This document shows positions 51,647 to 60,542 of a stretch of DNA of 64,000 bases, piece after piece. Origin of the DNA: Acetoanaerobium sticklandii (GTDB taxonomy: Bacteria; Bacillota; Clostridia; Peptostreptococcales; Filifactoraceae); assembly GCF_000196455.1 (NCBI RefSeq), contig NC_014614.1, positions 2,092,001 through 2,156,000 on the forward strand. Reading direction: 5' to 3'. A program made the position numbers and the translations under genes. The notes under the pieces were generated by a model. The model was not told where the DNA came from. It searched no databases and saw only the letters and a program-made list of their open reading frames with translations. Each line of letters begins with the position of its first letter. The stretch's first letter is position 1.

Positions 51647-52690
51647 TTATTTTAGTGTTATGTATGATATAAGTAATTTTAATGTGTTTTCAAATGCGAA
51701 GTAATGAGTTCTTTCCATTCCATGAGATGCATGTACTCCTGGTCCAATTAAAGCACCTTTTATGTTATAGCCTGCAGTAAGTGCAGCTCTTACATCTGAA
51801 CTATAGAAAGGATAAATATCTACAGCAAATGAAAGCTTGTTATCTTTTGCTAGATTAATCAAAGTCGAAGTCATATTGTAATCATATGGTCCTGCAGAAT
51901 CTTTTGCACAGATAGATACATCATATTCTGTACAACTCAAATCATCTCCAATACAACCCATATCAACCGCTATAAGTTCTGTTATATCTTCAGGGATATT
52001 CGATGAACCATGGCCTACTTCTTCGTAAACTGAAAATACAATTCTCAAATCATATTCAGGAGTTAAATTGTTATCCTTAAGATATTTCATCAGTCCAAAC
52101 AGACAAGCAACGCTACCTTTATCATCTATAAATCTGGACTTGATAAAACCACTAGGCGTAATAGTAGTTTTAGGTTCAATAAATATAAAATCTCCTGGCA
52201 TTATGCCTAGGTTTTCTACATCTTCCTTTGACTTAACACATTCATCTATACGAATAGTCATGTTTTCAGTATCTCTAGGCTTGCTGCTTGCATCCTTGAA
52301 CACATGAACTGCTGGACTAGTGCTTAAAAACGTTCCTGTGTAAAGCTTTCCATCTCGAGTTTTTATTTGGCAGTATTCACCATCTAGTGTCGGTACTATA
52401 GGTCCTCCAACTAAAGTAAATTTAAGCTGACCATCTGATGTTATTGATCTTACCATAGCTCCTAATGTATCTACATGAGAAGAAAGCCCTATTACTCTGT
52501 CCTTTGATTTCCCTGCTATGCTTATAAATCCACAGCCTTTTTGGTTCACTGTCATTTCATATCCTAGCTCTTTTACCCAAGATTTCATTTCTTCGATTAT
52601 TTCGTGACAAAATCCACTTGGACTATGAAACTCCATTAGGCTCTTTGCTGTGCTTAGAATATATTCTTTGTCGATATTATGAAAGTTCAT
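51647..52690 (-). CDS. M42-family metallopeptidase (glutamyl/leucyl aminopeptidase-like)
   Basis: A 347-residue peptidase. The two-metal site residues are visible in LSSHVDTLGAMV, KSRFIDDKGSVACL, FSVYEEVGHG (catalytic glutamate), AVDMG and GVHASHGMERTH. M42 enzymes form tetrahedral dodecamers that trim amino acids from peptides in the cytoplasm. AAGGAGG precedes the ATG. It stands between the thiamine operon and the selenium-type cluster without obvious functional tie. Confidence 0.9.
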   Translation of the reverse strand: MNFHNIDKEYILSTAKSLMEFHSPSGFCHEIIEEMKSWVKELGYEMTVNQKGCGFISIAGKSKDRVIGLSSHVDTLGAMVRSITSDGQLKFTLVGGPIVPTLDGEYCQIKTRDGKLYTGTFLSTSPAVHVFKDASSKPRDTENMTIRIDECVKSKEDVENLGIMPGDFIFIEPKTTITPSGFIKSRFIDDKGSVACLFGLMKYLKDNNLTPEYDLRIVFSVYEEVGHGSSNIPEDITELIAVDMGCIGDDLSCTEYDVSICAKDSAGPYDYNMTSTLINLAKDNKLSFAVDIYPFYSSDVRAALTAGYNIKGALIGPGVHASHGMERTHYFAFENTLKLLISYITLK

Positions 52691-52782
52691 ATTTCCTCCT
52701 TAGTATATGTTTTTTCCCATCTTAATAATTGTAACAAATAACAATACACATAGAAAGAAATATTATAAATAAAAATAAATTT

Positions 52783-53937
52783 TTATAAACCATTAAGAAT
52801 TGCTTTTATACTTTCTAAAACATAATCGACTTCTTTGCAAGTATTGTAATGCCCTAAGCTAAACCTCACTGTACCTTGAGGAAAGGTGTTATAAAACTTG
52901 TGGGCACTAGGACTACAATGAAGTCCACATCTATTTTGAATTTTGTATTTTGATTGAAGTTCATGAGACACTACTGCATTATCTATGTCTTTAAAATCCA
53001 AAGATAGTATAGCCGTTTTATTGTCATTATCATTTAGTCCTATAATTTCAAATCCATTATGTTTTGATTTTAAATCGAGCAATCCCAATTCAAAATATTT
53101 AAGTAAATCTCTTTCTTTCTTGCAAATAGCTTCAATTCCTTGTTCTTCTATATATTTCAAGCTTGCATTTAGTCCATATATCCCTGGCAAATTTTGAGTT
53201 CCAGCTTCATATTTATCTGGCATATCAAAAGGCTGTATTTCTAAGTTTGATTTGCTCCCCGTTCCGCCTTCAATAAAAGTACCTACTCTCTCAATCAAGT
53301 CCTCACTAATTACAAAACCTCCCATACCCTGTGGCCCTAGCAAACCCTTATGTCCTGTAAAGCATAAGCCGTCTATGTACATTGCCTTCATATCTATAGG
53401 AAGTACCCCTGCTGTTTGAGCTGAATCAACAATAAAAGGCACATCAAACTCCTTGCACAGTTTTCCAATTTGCTTTATTGGTAATATGTCTCCAGATACA
53501 TTACTGCTGTGGCTTACTATTACTGCTTTTATTTCATTTTCAAGTTGGTTAATTAAATCTTGCTCATCAAACTTACATTTCTCATTTAGCTTTAGCTTTA
53601 TTATCTCGGCTTTTACTTTATTTAATGGCCTCATTACAGCATTGTGTTCAAACGGTGAAACTAGAACCTTGTCATTTTCTTTTATCAATCCTTTTATGAT
53701 AATATTCAGACTCTCTGTGATATTTTTTGTAAAGCAAACATTCTCTGCTAAATCAAAGTTGAAAAGAGCAGCTATCATTTCTCTAGTTTCATAAACTATA
53801 TCTTCAGCACTAATAGCATCTTCATAAACACCTCTTGAAATATTACATCCAATATTCTTCATATAATCAACCATAGAATCTATCATTTGCTGGGGCTTAG
53901 GATATGTAGTAGCTGCATTATCAAAATATACTCTCAT
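52783..53937 (-). CDS. Cysteine desulfurase-family aminotransferase class V (selenium-cluster type)
   Basis: A 384-residue PLP enzyme: YFDNAATTYPKPQQM, FTKNITESLNIIIKGL, SHSSNVSGDILPI, VDSAQTAGVLPID, the lysine in CFTGHKGLLGPQG, and RCGLHCSPSAHKF with the likely persulfide cysteine. The EGGTGSKS segment marks the subgroup found next to yedE, yedF and DUF3343 genes in selenium-using anaerobes. It could mobilise selenium or sulfur from (seleno)cysteine. AGGAGG precedes the ATG. It is divergent from yedE with about 170 bases between. Confidence 0.87.
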   Translation of the reverse strand: MRVYFDNAATTYPKPQQMIDSMVDYMKNIGCNISRGVYEDAISAEDIVYETREMIAALFNFDLAENVCFTKNITESLNIIIKGLIKENDKVLVSPFEHNAVMRPLNKVKAEIIKLKLNEKCKFDEQDLINQLENEIKAVIVSHSSNVSGDILPIKQIGKLCKEFDVPFIVDSAQTAGVLPIDMKAMYIDGLCFTGHKGLLGPQGMGGFVISEDLIERVGTFIEGGTGSKSNLEIQPFDMPDKYEAGTQNLPGIYGLNASLKYIEEQGIEAICKKERDLLKYFELGLLDLKSKHNGFEIIGLNDNDNKTAILSLDFKDIDNAVVSHELQSKYKIQNRCGLHCSPSAHKFYNTFPQGTVRFSLGHYNTCKEVDYVLESIKAILNGL

Positions 53938-54110
53938 TTGATTTCCTCCTCTTACTTATTGTATATATTAACTTTATCATGTATATATGCTTATCATTAT
54001 AAATTTACTTTATGGTTAGTATAAAAAAATTCTATTTGGCATATGACAATAATTATAAGTTTTCTTTGTTATAATTTAGTTGAATAAAATAATTAGAAAG
54101 GAAGATGATT

Positions 54111-55193
54111 ATGAAAAACAAAATTGGTATCATCATTGCAGGAGCAATTATAGGCATATTGTCAGTAGCTTCTGTAAAATTAGGCAATCCTCTTAATATG
54201 GGACTTTGCATCGCTTGTTTTATAAGAGATATCGCAGGCGGATTAGGGCTTCATAGAGCTGAAGTAGTTCAGTATATACGCCCTGAAGTTATAGGAATTA
54301 TACTAGGAGCTTTTATTATGTCAAAAGCTAGTAAGGAGTTCAATCCTAAAAACGGTTCTTCTCCTTTTACTAGATTTATTTTAGGCTTTATAGTTATGAT
54401 AGGTGCGCTTATGTTCTTAGGCTGTCCTCTTAGAATGATTCTTAGACTAGGCGGAGGAGACTTAAATGCATTATTTGGAATTTTGGGCTTTACAGTTGGT
54501 ATTTTTGCTGGAGTTAAAATTTTAGATAAAGGTTTTAGTCTTGGTCGTACATATAACGCTTCTCCTTTAGAAGCTAGTTCAATTTCAATACTTGCATTAG
54601 TACTTCTTGGAATTTTAGTATTTATTCCTACACTACTTATATTTAGTGAATCTGGCCCTGGATCAATGAGAGCTCCTTGGATATTTGCTCTTATAGTTGG
54701 TTTAGTATCTGGTATAGCTGCTCAAAAAACTAGACTTTGTATGGTTGGTGGAATTAGAGATATGATTATGTTTAAAGACAGCTATCTTCTAACTGGATTT
54801 TTATCAATCTTTGTATTTGTTTTGATTGGAAATATGCTTACTGGTCAATTTAAGCTAGGATTTATAGAACAACCTGTAGCTCACACCGATGCACTATGGA
54901 ATTTTTTAGGGATGGCTCTTGCTGGCTGGGGTAGCGTTCTTCTTGGTGGATGCCCTCTACGCCAATTAATACTAGCAGGCGAAGGTAATGTAGATTCAGC
55001 CGTAACTATTATAGGTATGCTTGTAGGCGCAGCTTTCGCTCATAACTTTAAGCTTGCTTCTGCTCCTACTGGTCCATCACTAAATGGACAAGTTGCAGTT
55101 ATTCTTGGATTTATAGTTTTAGGAGGTATTTCATATTTTTATATAGAAAAGGAAATAAAATTTAAAGAAGTTGAATTAAAGGAAGGTGCTTAA
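54111..55193 (+). CDS. yedE: YedE-type (selenium-associated) YeeE/YedE membrane transporter
   Basis: A 360-residue membrane protein of two pseudo-repeats with about ten segments. FLGCPLRMILRLGGGDLN and GGCPLRQLILAGEGN are the signature cysteine motifs of YeeE/YedE channels, and KTRLCMVGGIRDM carries another conserved cysteine. The long selenium-linked subfamily is expected to move selenite, thiosulfate or related ions to the partner TusA protein. ATG 54105 is in frame, but AAAGGAAG best fits ATG 54111. tusA begins one base after its stop. Confidence 0.88.
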   Translation: MKNKIGIIIAGAIIGILSVASVKLGNPLNMGLCIACFIRDIAGGLGLHRAEVVQYIRPEVIGIILGAFIMSKASKEFNPKNGSSPFTRFILGFIVMIGALMFLGCPLRMILRLGGGDLNALFGILGFTVGIFAGVKILDKGFSLGRTYNASPLEASSISILALVLLGILVFIPTLLIFSESGPGSMRAPWIFALIVGLVSGIAAQKTRLCMVGGIRDMIMFKDSYLLTGFLSIFVFVLIGNMLTGQFKLGFIEQPVAHTDALWNFLGMALAGWGSVLLGGCPLRQLILAGEGNVDSAVTIIGMLVGAAFAHNFKLASAPTGPSLNGQVAVILGFIVLGGISYFYIEKEIKFKEVELKEGA

Positions 55194-55194
55194 T

Positions 55195-55401
55195 ATGATA
55201 GAAGTCGATGCTAGAGGTCTTTCATGTCCACAGCCTGTTTTGCTTGCAAAGAAAGCTATGAAAAAGTCAAATACTAGCTTTTCTGTAATAGTGGATAATG
55301 AAACAGCAAAGCAAAATGTAAAAAGATTTATGGATTCAAATGGCTATAAAATAGAAATAAATGCAAGCGGAGAAGATTATGTTCTTAGAGCAAGCAAATA
55401 A
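55195..55401 (+). CDS. TusA/YedF-type sulfur carrier protein
   Basis: A 68-residue TusA-fold protein with GLSCPQPVLLAKKAM; C11 in the CPxP motif is the persulfide or selenide carrier. In most selenium clusters YedF is about 200 residues, TusA plus a C-terminal DsrE-like domain; here only the TusA part exists. GTG 55186 is in frame but lies in the yedE stop region, so ATG 55195 is used. It overlaps the DUF3343 gene by 23 bases. Confidence 0.88.
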   Translation: MIEVDARGLSCPQPVLLAKKAMKKSNTSFSVIVDNETAKQNVKRFMDSNGYKIEINASGEDYVLRASK

Positions 55402-55633
55402 ATATATTGTTTTATTTTTTACTCACTCAGGTGCTGTAAAATACAGACGATTTCTAAACAAAAACAATATAGATAACGAAATGATGCCAGTTCCTAGAAG
55501 GCTAAGCTCTAGCTGTGGCGTATGCATTTCATTTTGCTATGATGATATATCAAGTATAATTACTACAGATATAGAAAAGATATTTAAGGAACTAGATGAC
55601 TCAAAATTCGAGGAAATTTATACTACAAACTAG
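55379..55633 (+). CDS. DUF3343 protein (putative Se/S carrier-like)
   Basis: An 84-residue protein matching DUF3343: YIVLFFTHSGAVKYRRFLNKNN, then MMPVPRRLSSSCGVCISFCYDD with three cysteines. It regularly follows yedE and yedF in selenium-metabolising bacteria. ATG 55361 is in frame, but GGAGAAGATT serves ATG 55379, within the end of tusA. Function unknown; handing selenium or sulfur along the cysteine motif is plausible. Confidence 0.82.
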   Translation: MFLEQANKYIVLFFTHSGAVKYRRFLNKNNIDNEMMPVPRRLSSSCGVCISFCYDDISSIITTDIEKIFKELDDSKFEEIYTTN

Positions 55634-55695
55634 TATAAATCAAAACTAATTCATAGCTACTAAGCTACTAAATCAATTTCAAAATTACTAATCAA

Positions 55696-55755
55696 AAAGA
55701 GCAGTATTTATAAATAATCCTTATAATAAGGACTTTATAGAATCTGCTCTTTAAT
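55696..55755. terminator. Bidirectional terminator
   Basis: AAAGAGCAG (55696-55704) pairs with CTGCTCTTT (55744-55752); an inner palindrome CCTTATAATAAGG extends the structure. It separates the yedE cluster from the convergent methyltransferase fusion. Confidence 0.75.
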
Positions 55756-55767
55756 TATTAAATAGAT

Positions 55768-56766
55768 TTAGCTTTTATACAGGATTACGTTAAGCCATTT
55801 TTCGTTTTCTCTGCCTACTCTTTTATCTGATGTAATCCAAATTTCTTCAATTTTAAAAGGTGTTTTGGTATCTATTATATCCTTTACTAAGCTTTGAGTG
55901 TAAGAAGTAAACACTCTTCCATCCTCTACTTTTTCAGAATCACCATATTTAAGGGATATATATACATGACCTTCTGGCTTAAGCGCTTCATAAAATTTTA
56001 GCAAGACCTTTACAAAGGCTTTTCTAGTTAAATGTATAAGAGATGAACAGGCCCAAATGGCGTTAAAATCTTCATTGTAATTTAGCTCTGTGAATTTCAT
56101 ATTTATAACTGATTTTCCTATAAAGCTACTTGCTCTTTGGGCCAGTTTTTTACATCCATCAAAGCTAGTTACATCATAGCCTTTTTCTAGGAAATGTTTG
56201 CTATCTCTTCCAGCGCCACATCCTGCATCTAATATATTGTCTCCATCTTTCAGGTATACTTCAAATCTTTCATATACATCAGACATATCTATAAACAGAG
56301 TTTCGTCCGCATATGCATCTCCATTTTTTTCATAAAAAGTAATAGCTGCTTTTTCTTCCTTCCATGATCTATATGCATCAATATCTGCGGAAATTTGCTT
56401 AAATAAAAATCCAAAAATAACTACATCATCTACAAATCCACCTGGAATTAAATCTGGCAAAATATCAATTGGCGTTATAAAATATATAAGGCCTACAACT
56501 AATATCATAAGCGAACCCATAGGAATCTGCTTGTATTCTCCAGAGATCCAGTCCTTTAATAGCGAAAATACTATTTGAAGCTTGCTCCAAATTTCATCTA
56601 TAGGTCCAATTCTATTTGCCTTAGCCTTATTCATAGCTTCTTCAAGTAGCTTTGATACCTTATTTTTATCTTTCAAAATTTCCATAGCTTTAGTCTCATT
56701 TTTTTTGTAGAAAAGCGATTTAAATTTAGTTATGATAGTCTCTACCATATTATTACTTATTCTCAA
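55768..56766 (-). CDS. DUF1232 membrane domain fused to a SAM-dependent methyltransferase
   Basis: A 332-residue two-domain protein. About residues 60-130 form a DUF1232 (YkvA) domain with a membrane segment and YFITPIDILPDLIPGGFVDD. About 140-332 are a class I methyltransferase with ILDAGCGAGRDSKHFLEKGY (motif I) and GHVYISLKYG. The methyltransferase part resembles small-molecule or TehB-like enzymes. The start is TTG 56766, which has GGAG ten bases upstream, or ATG 56748. Single gene convergent with the selenium cluster. Substrate unknown. Confidence 0.8.
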   Translation of the reverse strand: MRISNNMVETIITKFKSLFYKKNETKAMEILKDKNKVSKLLEEAMNKAKANRIGPIDEIWSKLQIVFSLLKDWISGEYKQIPMGSLMILVVGLIYFITPIDILPDLIPGGFVDDVVIFGFLFKQISADIDAYRSWKEEKAAITFYEKNGDAYADETLFIDMSDVYERFEVYLKDGDNILDAGCGAGRDSKHFLEKGYDVTSFDGCKKLAQRASSFIGKSVINMKFTELNYNEDFNAIWACSSLIHLTRKAFVKVLLKFYEALKPEGHVYISLKYGDSEKVEDGRVFTSYTQSLVKDIIDTKTPFKIEEIWITSDKRVGRENEKWLNVILYKS

Positions 56767-56897
56767 TTCATCTCATCTCCATTTTTAATTAATCTTATAC
56801 AAAAACTCTCTCATATTCTGATATAATAATTATTATACTACAAATAAGTAGTTGATTATTGAAAATTATTTTACAAAAAAAGAACTCCATCCATTAA

Positions 56898-56914
56898 GGC
56901 AACCAAAGATTGCC
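56898..56914 (+). other. Short hairpin in the leader of the carbonic anhydrase gene
   Basis: GGCAA (56898-56902) and TTGCC (56910-56914) pair around a seven-base loop, and the flanks (TCCATCCATTAA, AGTGAGTCTC) are less AT-rich than the surrounding spacer. It could be part of a structured leader. It matches no riboswitch class I know. Confidence 0.25.
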
Positions 56915-56978
56915 AGTGAGTCTCTAAAACCTTGCTTTATCCACAGTAAAAATCTATTAAATTGGAGGTATAATAATT

Positions 56979-57515
56979 ATGTATGCAGCATTCGAGGGGC
57001 ATAGTCCTGTAATTGATAATAAATGTTTTGTAGCTGATGGCTGCCAGGTCATTGGAAATGTAGAAATGTTAGAATACAGTAGCATTTGGTTTAACTCTGT
57101 AGCTAGAGCCGATGTAAATAAAATTTTGATTGGCAGATATTCTAATGTTCAAGATGGAAGCGTACTTCACTGTGATGATGACTATCCACTAATTATTGGC
57201 GATTATGTGACTGTAGGCCATAAAGCTATTCTTCACGGCTGTACTATAGAAGACCATGTTCTAGTTGGTATGGGAGCTACTATACTAAACGGAGCAGTAA
57301 TAGGAAGAGGATGCATTATAGGGGCTGGAGCAGTAGTTAAGGAAAATATGGTAGTGCCACCATTTTCTATGCTTGCAGGTGTCCCTGCAAAAATTTTAAA
57401 ACAGCTTCCTGAAGACACTACTGCGCTTCATAATCATGCTGTAAAATATAAAACTCTATGGGCTAAAAGATATGCAATTTTGCCTGAAGATGACGGCGAA
57501 AGCTTCGAGGATTAA
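56979..57515 (+). CDS. Gamma-carbonic anhydrase family protein
   Basis: A 178-residue left-handed beta-helix protein with hexapeptide repeats: FVADGCQVIGNVEMLEYSSI, SNVQDGSVLHCDD, VTVGHKAILHGCTIEDHVLVGMGATIL and IGAGAVVKENMVVPPFSM. The three metal-binding histidines are in place, so it could be an active Zn/Fe enzyme hydrating CO2, although many YrdA/PaaY-type homologues act otherwise. TTGGAGG precedes the ATG. Confidence 0.88.
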   Translation: MYAAFEGHSPVIDNKCFVADGCQVIGNVEMLEYSSIWFNSVARADVNKILIGRYSNVQDGSVLHCDDDYPLIIGDYVTVGHKAILHGCTIEDHVLVGMGATILNGAVIGRGCIIGAGAVVKENMVVPPFSMLAGVPAKILKQLPEDTTALHNHAVKYKTLWAKRYAILPEDDGESFED

Positions 57516-57599
57516 TATATTGTAACTATAACGTATGAATAAGATATTTATAATAATCCTTTTTCAAATGATATTTAATTTAATAGCCATAATTTATAC

Positions 57600-57634
57600 A
57601 AAAAAAGGTAGTACATATGCACTACCTTTTTTTG
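57600..57634. terminator. Bidirectional terminator
   Basis: AAAAAAAGGTAGT pairs with ACTACCTTTTTTT around ACATATGC. It ends the carbonic anhydrase gene and, from the other side, the nifX-like operon at 57659. Confidence 0.85.
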
Positions 57635-57658
57635 AATTCAACTACAATCCTCTATATT

Positions 57659-58018
57659 CTAATGTCCACATCCATCGCTTTCATGCATATGGTCATGACA
57701 TACACTTCCTGTTGATTTTAGTTCACCGCTTAAATATGAATTTATAGTATTTTCAAGTTCTCCCTTAGCTCCTATTATTACTTCAATGTTTTTTTCATTG
57801 AATATCTCAATAGCTCCTCCTCCCATTCCACCAGAAATTATTACATTAACTCCTTGCTCATGTAAAAATACTGGAAGGAATCCTGGTCTATGACCTGGGT
57901 TTTTAACTTTTTCAGAATTTACTACTTCTTTGCCATCCACTTCATAAATATGAAAGTGCTCACAATGTCCAAAATGTTGTGTTACCATACCTCTGTCACT
58001 TGCAATTGCTATTTTCAT
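57659..58018 (-). CDS. NifX/NifB C-domain-like protein with histidine-rich tail
   Basis: A 119-residue dinitrogenase Fe-Mo cofactor-binding fold protein: MKIAIASDRGMVTQHFGHCEHFHIYEV and NVIISGGMGGGAIEIFNEKN. The C-terminus VCHDHMHESDGCGH is rich in Cys and His and may bind metal. No nitrogenase genes are present, so it is one of the stand-alone relatives thought to carry Fe-S or Fe-Mo-type clusters. AGGAGG precedes the ATG. Last gene of the operon starting at 61744. Confidence 0.85.
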   Translation of the reverse strand: MKIAIASDRGMVTQHFGHCEHFHIYEVDGKEVVNSEKVKNPGHRPGFLPVFLHEQGVNVIISGGMGGGAIEIFNEKNIEVIIGAKGELENTINSYLSGELKSTGSVCHDHMHESDGCGH

Positions 58019-58040
58019 AATCTTCCTCCTAAAAATGTTT

Positions 58041-59585
58041 TTATTTTAATATTTTTGATAAACGCTTACTGTAGCTATCTAAGCCACTTACCTCTGAGGC
58101 TAAAGCTGTCATAGGTAATATATCAGCTCTAGATATGTCCTTTATATCAAATCTTCTATTAAGAGCCATGAGCTGTTTCACTCCTGTACTTACTCTTTCT
58201 AAATATGAGTAAACTCCTATAGCACCCGCTGGAAGATTCACAGCATCTTCATATATAGTTTTAAGTTGCTTAATGTCTTCAAATATCTCTTCTTTAGTAT
58301 TTCCAAATCTTTTTATATCTGGAAAAATATTTCCGTTGTCAATAGCCTCTCCAACATGTTTTCCTGATATTGCAGCAGCCATGGCAGCTCTTCCTATAGC
58401 TACAAAGTTAATATATGGCGCTCCAAGGGACAGGGCTTTATATACTTGATCTTCCATAGCTATACCACCAGTAATTGCAACCTGAACTTTTTTATAGCCT
58501 TCACTATAGATTTTTTCTAAAAGTCCATATACTATGCATTCTAGCTCTACTGTTGGGCTTCCCCACTCATTCATCATTTTAACTGGACTATTTCCAGTTC
58601 CTCCACCTGCTCCATCAAATGTAACTAAGTCAACTTCACACTTAGAGGCTATCTTTAATATTCTGAGTAGATCCTCAGGGTCAAATGGGCCTGTTTTAAA
58701 GCAAATTCTCTTTGCTCCTTTTGCTCTAAGCTCTGCAATTCTTTTTTCAAAATGCTCTTCATCCCAAACAGGTAATTTACCAATTCTTTCAAAAACTTGG
58801 CCAATTCCTGATTTATAAGCTTCTGCAATTTTTGAATCACTAGGATCAGGGTAAACCACATAGCCCATTTTTTGAAATTTAAGAGCATCGTTTATATCTT
58901 TAATTCTGCCCATTCCTTGTATGCCTTTTGCTGCTTGTCCAAACTTTATTTCTACAGATTCCACTCCTAGTTTTTCTATGGCATAATCTAAAACTCCTAG
59001 ATACTCATCATCCATATTGGCTTGGAGTATAATATCTCCATAACCATGATAATATTTTCTAAATGTATCTACCATTTCTTTAATTAAGGGAGAATTTATA
59101 ACTTTATTATGGTCTAGCTCAAGAGCTTTATCTTTAGCTACTACGTCCTCTCCTATAACTACAGGTACTCCAAACACTGCCGCTCCAGCATAGTAATCCT
59201 GCCAGTTTAACTTAGCAATCGCGGGTAATATATAGGGGCCTTTTACAGGTATAGGATTTTTGATGCCAAATGTAGTCTTTATTTCCGCTTTAGGATAGGT
59301 TACTTCATAAGGATCCATACTTTCGCCTTTTGCTTGAAAGACTCTTCCATTGATATTAAAATGAGAAAAATCAAGTGAGTATTCTTTTTCTGATGCAAAT
59401 TGATTTATGTCTGTAGCATATGGATAAATTGCTTCTGAGCCTCTCACTGCCGATAGTCCTATTTCACACGGTCCTACGCAATTTGCAGTACATACGCAGC
59501 ACATGCCTGAGCTAAGTGATAGATTCTCTGGTGTCCTCATTTTAGTGTTAGATAAAGTACTTCCTAAAGAGATACGTTTAGACAT
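58041..59585 (-). CDS. FMN-dependent glutamate-synthase-like protein with N-terminal cysteine cluster
   Basis: A 514-residue protein. The N-terminus has GMCCVCTANCVGPCEIG, a cluster of five cysteines that may hold Fe-S. The rest is the FMN-binding TIM barrel of glutamate synthase large subunits: VEIKFGQAAKGIQGMGRIKD, RICFKTGPFDPED, FDGAGGGTGNSPVKMM and AITGGIAMEDQ. The glutaminase and ferredoxin domains of classical GltB are absent. ATG 59585 has GAGGATGGTGC upstream; the frame opens six codons earlier. It lies between a MinD-ferredoxin ATPase and a nifX-like gene, suggesting a role in cofactor or electron handling rather than glutamate synthesis. Confidence 0.8.
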   Translation of the reverse strand: MSKRISLGSTLSNTKMRTPENLSLSSGMCCVCTANCVGPCEIGLSAVRGSEAIYPYATDINQFASEKEYSLDFSHFNINGRVFQAKGESMDPYEVTYPKAEIKTTFGIKNPIPVKGPYILPAIAKLNWQDYYAGAAVFGVPVVIGEDVVAKDKALELDHNKVINSPLIKEMVDTFRKYYHGYGDIILQANMDDEYLGVLDYAIEKLGVESVEIKFGQAAKGIQGMGRIKDINDALKFQKMGYVVYPDPSDSKIAEAYKSGIGQVFERIGKLPVWDEEHFEKRIAELRAKGAKRICFKTGPFDPEDLLRILKIASKCEVDLVTFDGAGGGTGNSPVKMMNEWGSPTVELECIVYGLLEKIYSEGYKKVQVAITGGIAMEDQVYKALSLGAPYINFVAIGRAAMAAAISGKHVGEAIDNGNIFPDIKRFGNTKEEIFEDIKQLKTIYEDAVNLPAGAIGVYSYLERVSTGVKQLMALNRRFDIKDISRADILPMTALASEVSGLDSYSKRLSKILK

Positions 59586-59654
59586 TTTTAGCACCATCCT
59601 CACATTTTATAAAATTTAATATATTAACTATAATATTTTTACCCTTAATTCCAC

Positions 59655-60542
59655 TTATAATATAGATTCTAATTTATTCTCTTTCTCTAGAAGATAACTT
59701 ATCGTCTTATGATATACATTTTTTACTGCTTTTCCAGAAACTGTATCTTCATCTATTATGCTTTTGCCTTCATTTATAGCTTTTACAGCCTTATTATCAA
59801 AAGGAATATTTCCTACAAAAGGTATATTTTTCTGTATGCAATATTCTTCTATTTCCTCTGCTTTTTTTATATTTGTGTCATATTTATTGATACAAACAGC
59901 CACTTTAGTTTTAAAATGATTTGCTGTTTCTATTATCCTTTTCATATCACTGATTCCTGAAATAGACGGCTCTGAAACAATAAGAATAAAATCTACTCCT
60001 GTAATAGATGCTATTACTGGACATCCTATACCAGGAGAACCATCAATAATAACTATCTCATCAGTGACTAAATTATCTCTCAATCCTTTTTTGACTTCAG
60101 ATACTAACATTCCAGATGTTCCACTACCCATCTTAAGCTCTGCTGTAGAAAAAATAGCATCTGACTTATATAGCATAAGCTCTCCAGCTACATCTTTATT
60201 CATAATGATGGCATTTACAGGGCAGACATATTCACAAAGACTACAGCCTTCACATGCAAAAGGATTTACTTTGTAATCTGATTCATTTTCTATGGCATCA
60301 AACCTACATTTTTCCATGCAAAGCCCACAATTGATACATTTTTCAGAATCAATTACAGCTTTATTCATACCATAATAATTTGAACTTATTTTATCTGTAT
60401 TTTGATGCATAAGTAAATGTAAATTAGGAGCATCTACATCGCAGTCAGCATAACCTTTTGCATTTAAAAGTTTAATAAATGCTGTAGCTACTGTAGTTTT
60501 ACCTGTACCACCTTTACCGCTAAGAATTAATAATTGCTTCAT
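59655..60542 (-). CDS. MinD-superfamily P-loop ATPase with inserted ferredoxin domain (second)
   Basis: A 295-residue ATPase: LLILSGKGGTGKTTVATAF (deviant Walker A), CDVDAPNLHLL, IIDGSPGIGCPV and VSEPSISGISDM. Two 4Fe-4S motifs are inserted at about residues 68-115 (CINCGLCMEKC and CEGCSLCEYVCP). This Mrp/NifH-like family probably transfers clusters or electrons driven by ATP. It overlaps the preceding homologue by 23 bases; the two likely act as a pair. Confidence 0.88.
   Translation of the reverse strand: MKQLLILSGKGGTGKTTVATAFIKLLNAKGYADCDVDAPNLHLLMHQNTDKISSNYYGMNKAVIDSEKCINCGLCMEKCRFDAIENESDYKVNPFACEGCSLCEYVCPVNAIIMNKDVAGELMLYKSDAIFSTAELKMGSGTSGMLVSEVKKGLRDNLVTDEIVIIDGSPGIGCPVIASITGVDFILIVSEPSISGISDMKRIIETANHFKTKVAVCINKYDTNIKKAEEIEEYCIQKNIPFVGNIPFDNKAVKAINEGKSIIDEDTVSGKAVKNVYHKTISYLLEKENKLESIL

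Noticed and set aside
54111..55401. Selenocysteine codons in the selenium-type cluster
   Set aside because: The yedE and tusA frames contain no internal TGA, and CPxP and CPLR motifs use cysteine codons.
56881..56960. Known riboswitch class in front of the carbonic anhydrase gene
   Set aside because: Only one 5-bp hairpin is seen; conserved elements of c-di-GMP, fluoride, preQ1 and THF aptamers are not present.
57535..57747. 70-residue plus-strand ORF after the carbonic anhydrase gene
   Set aside because: It crosses the terminator and the end of the convergent nifX-like gene and has no ribosome site.
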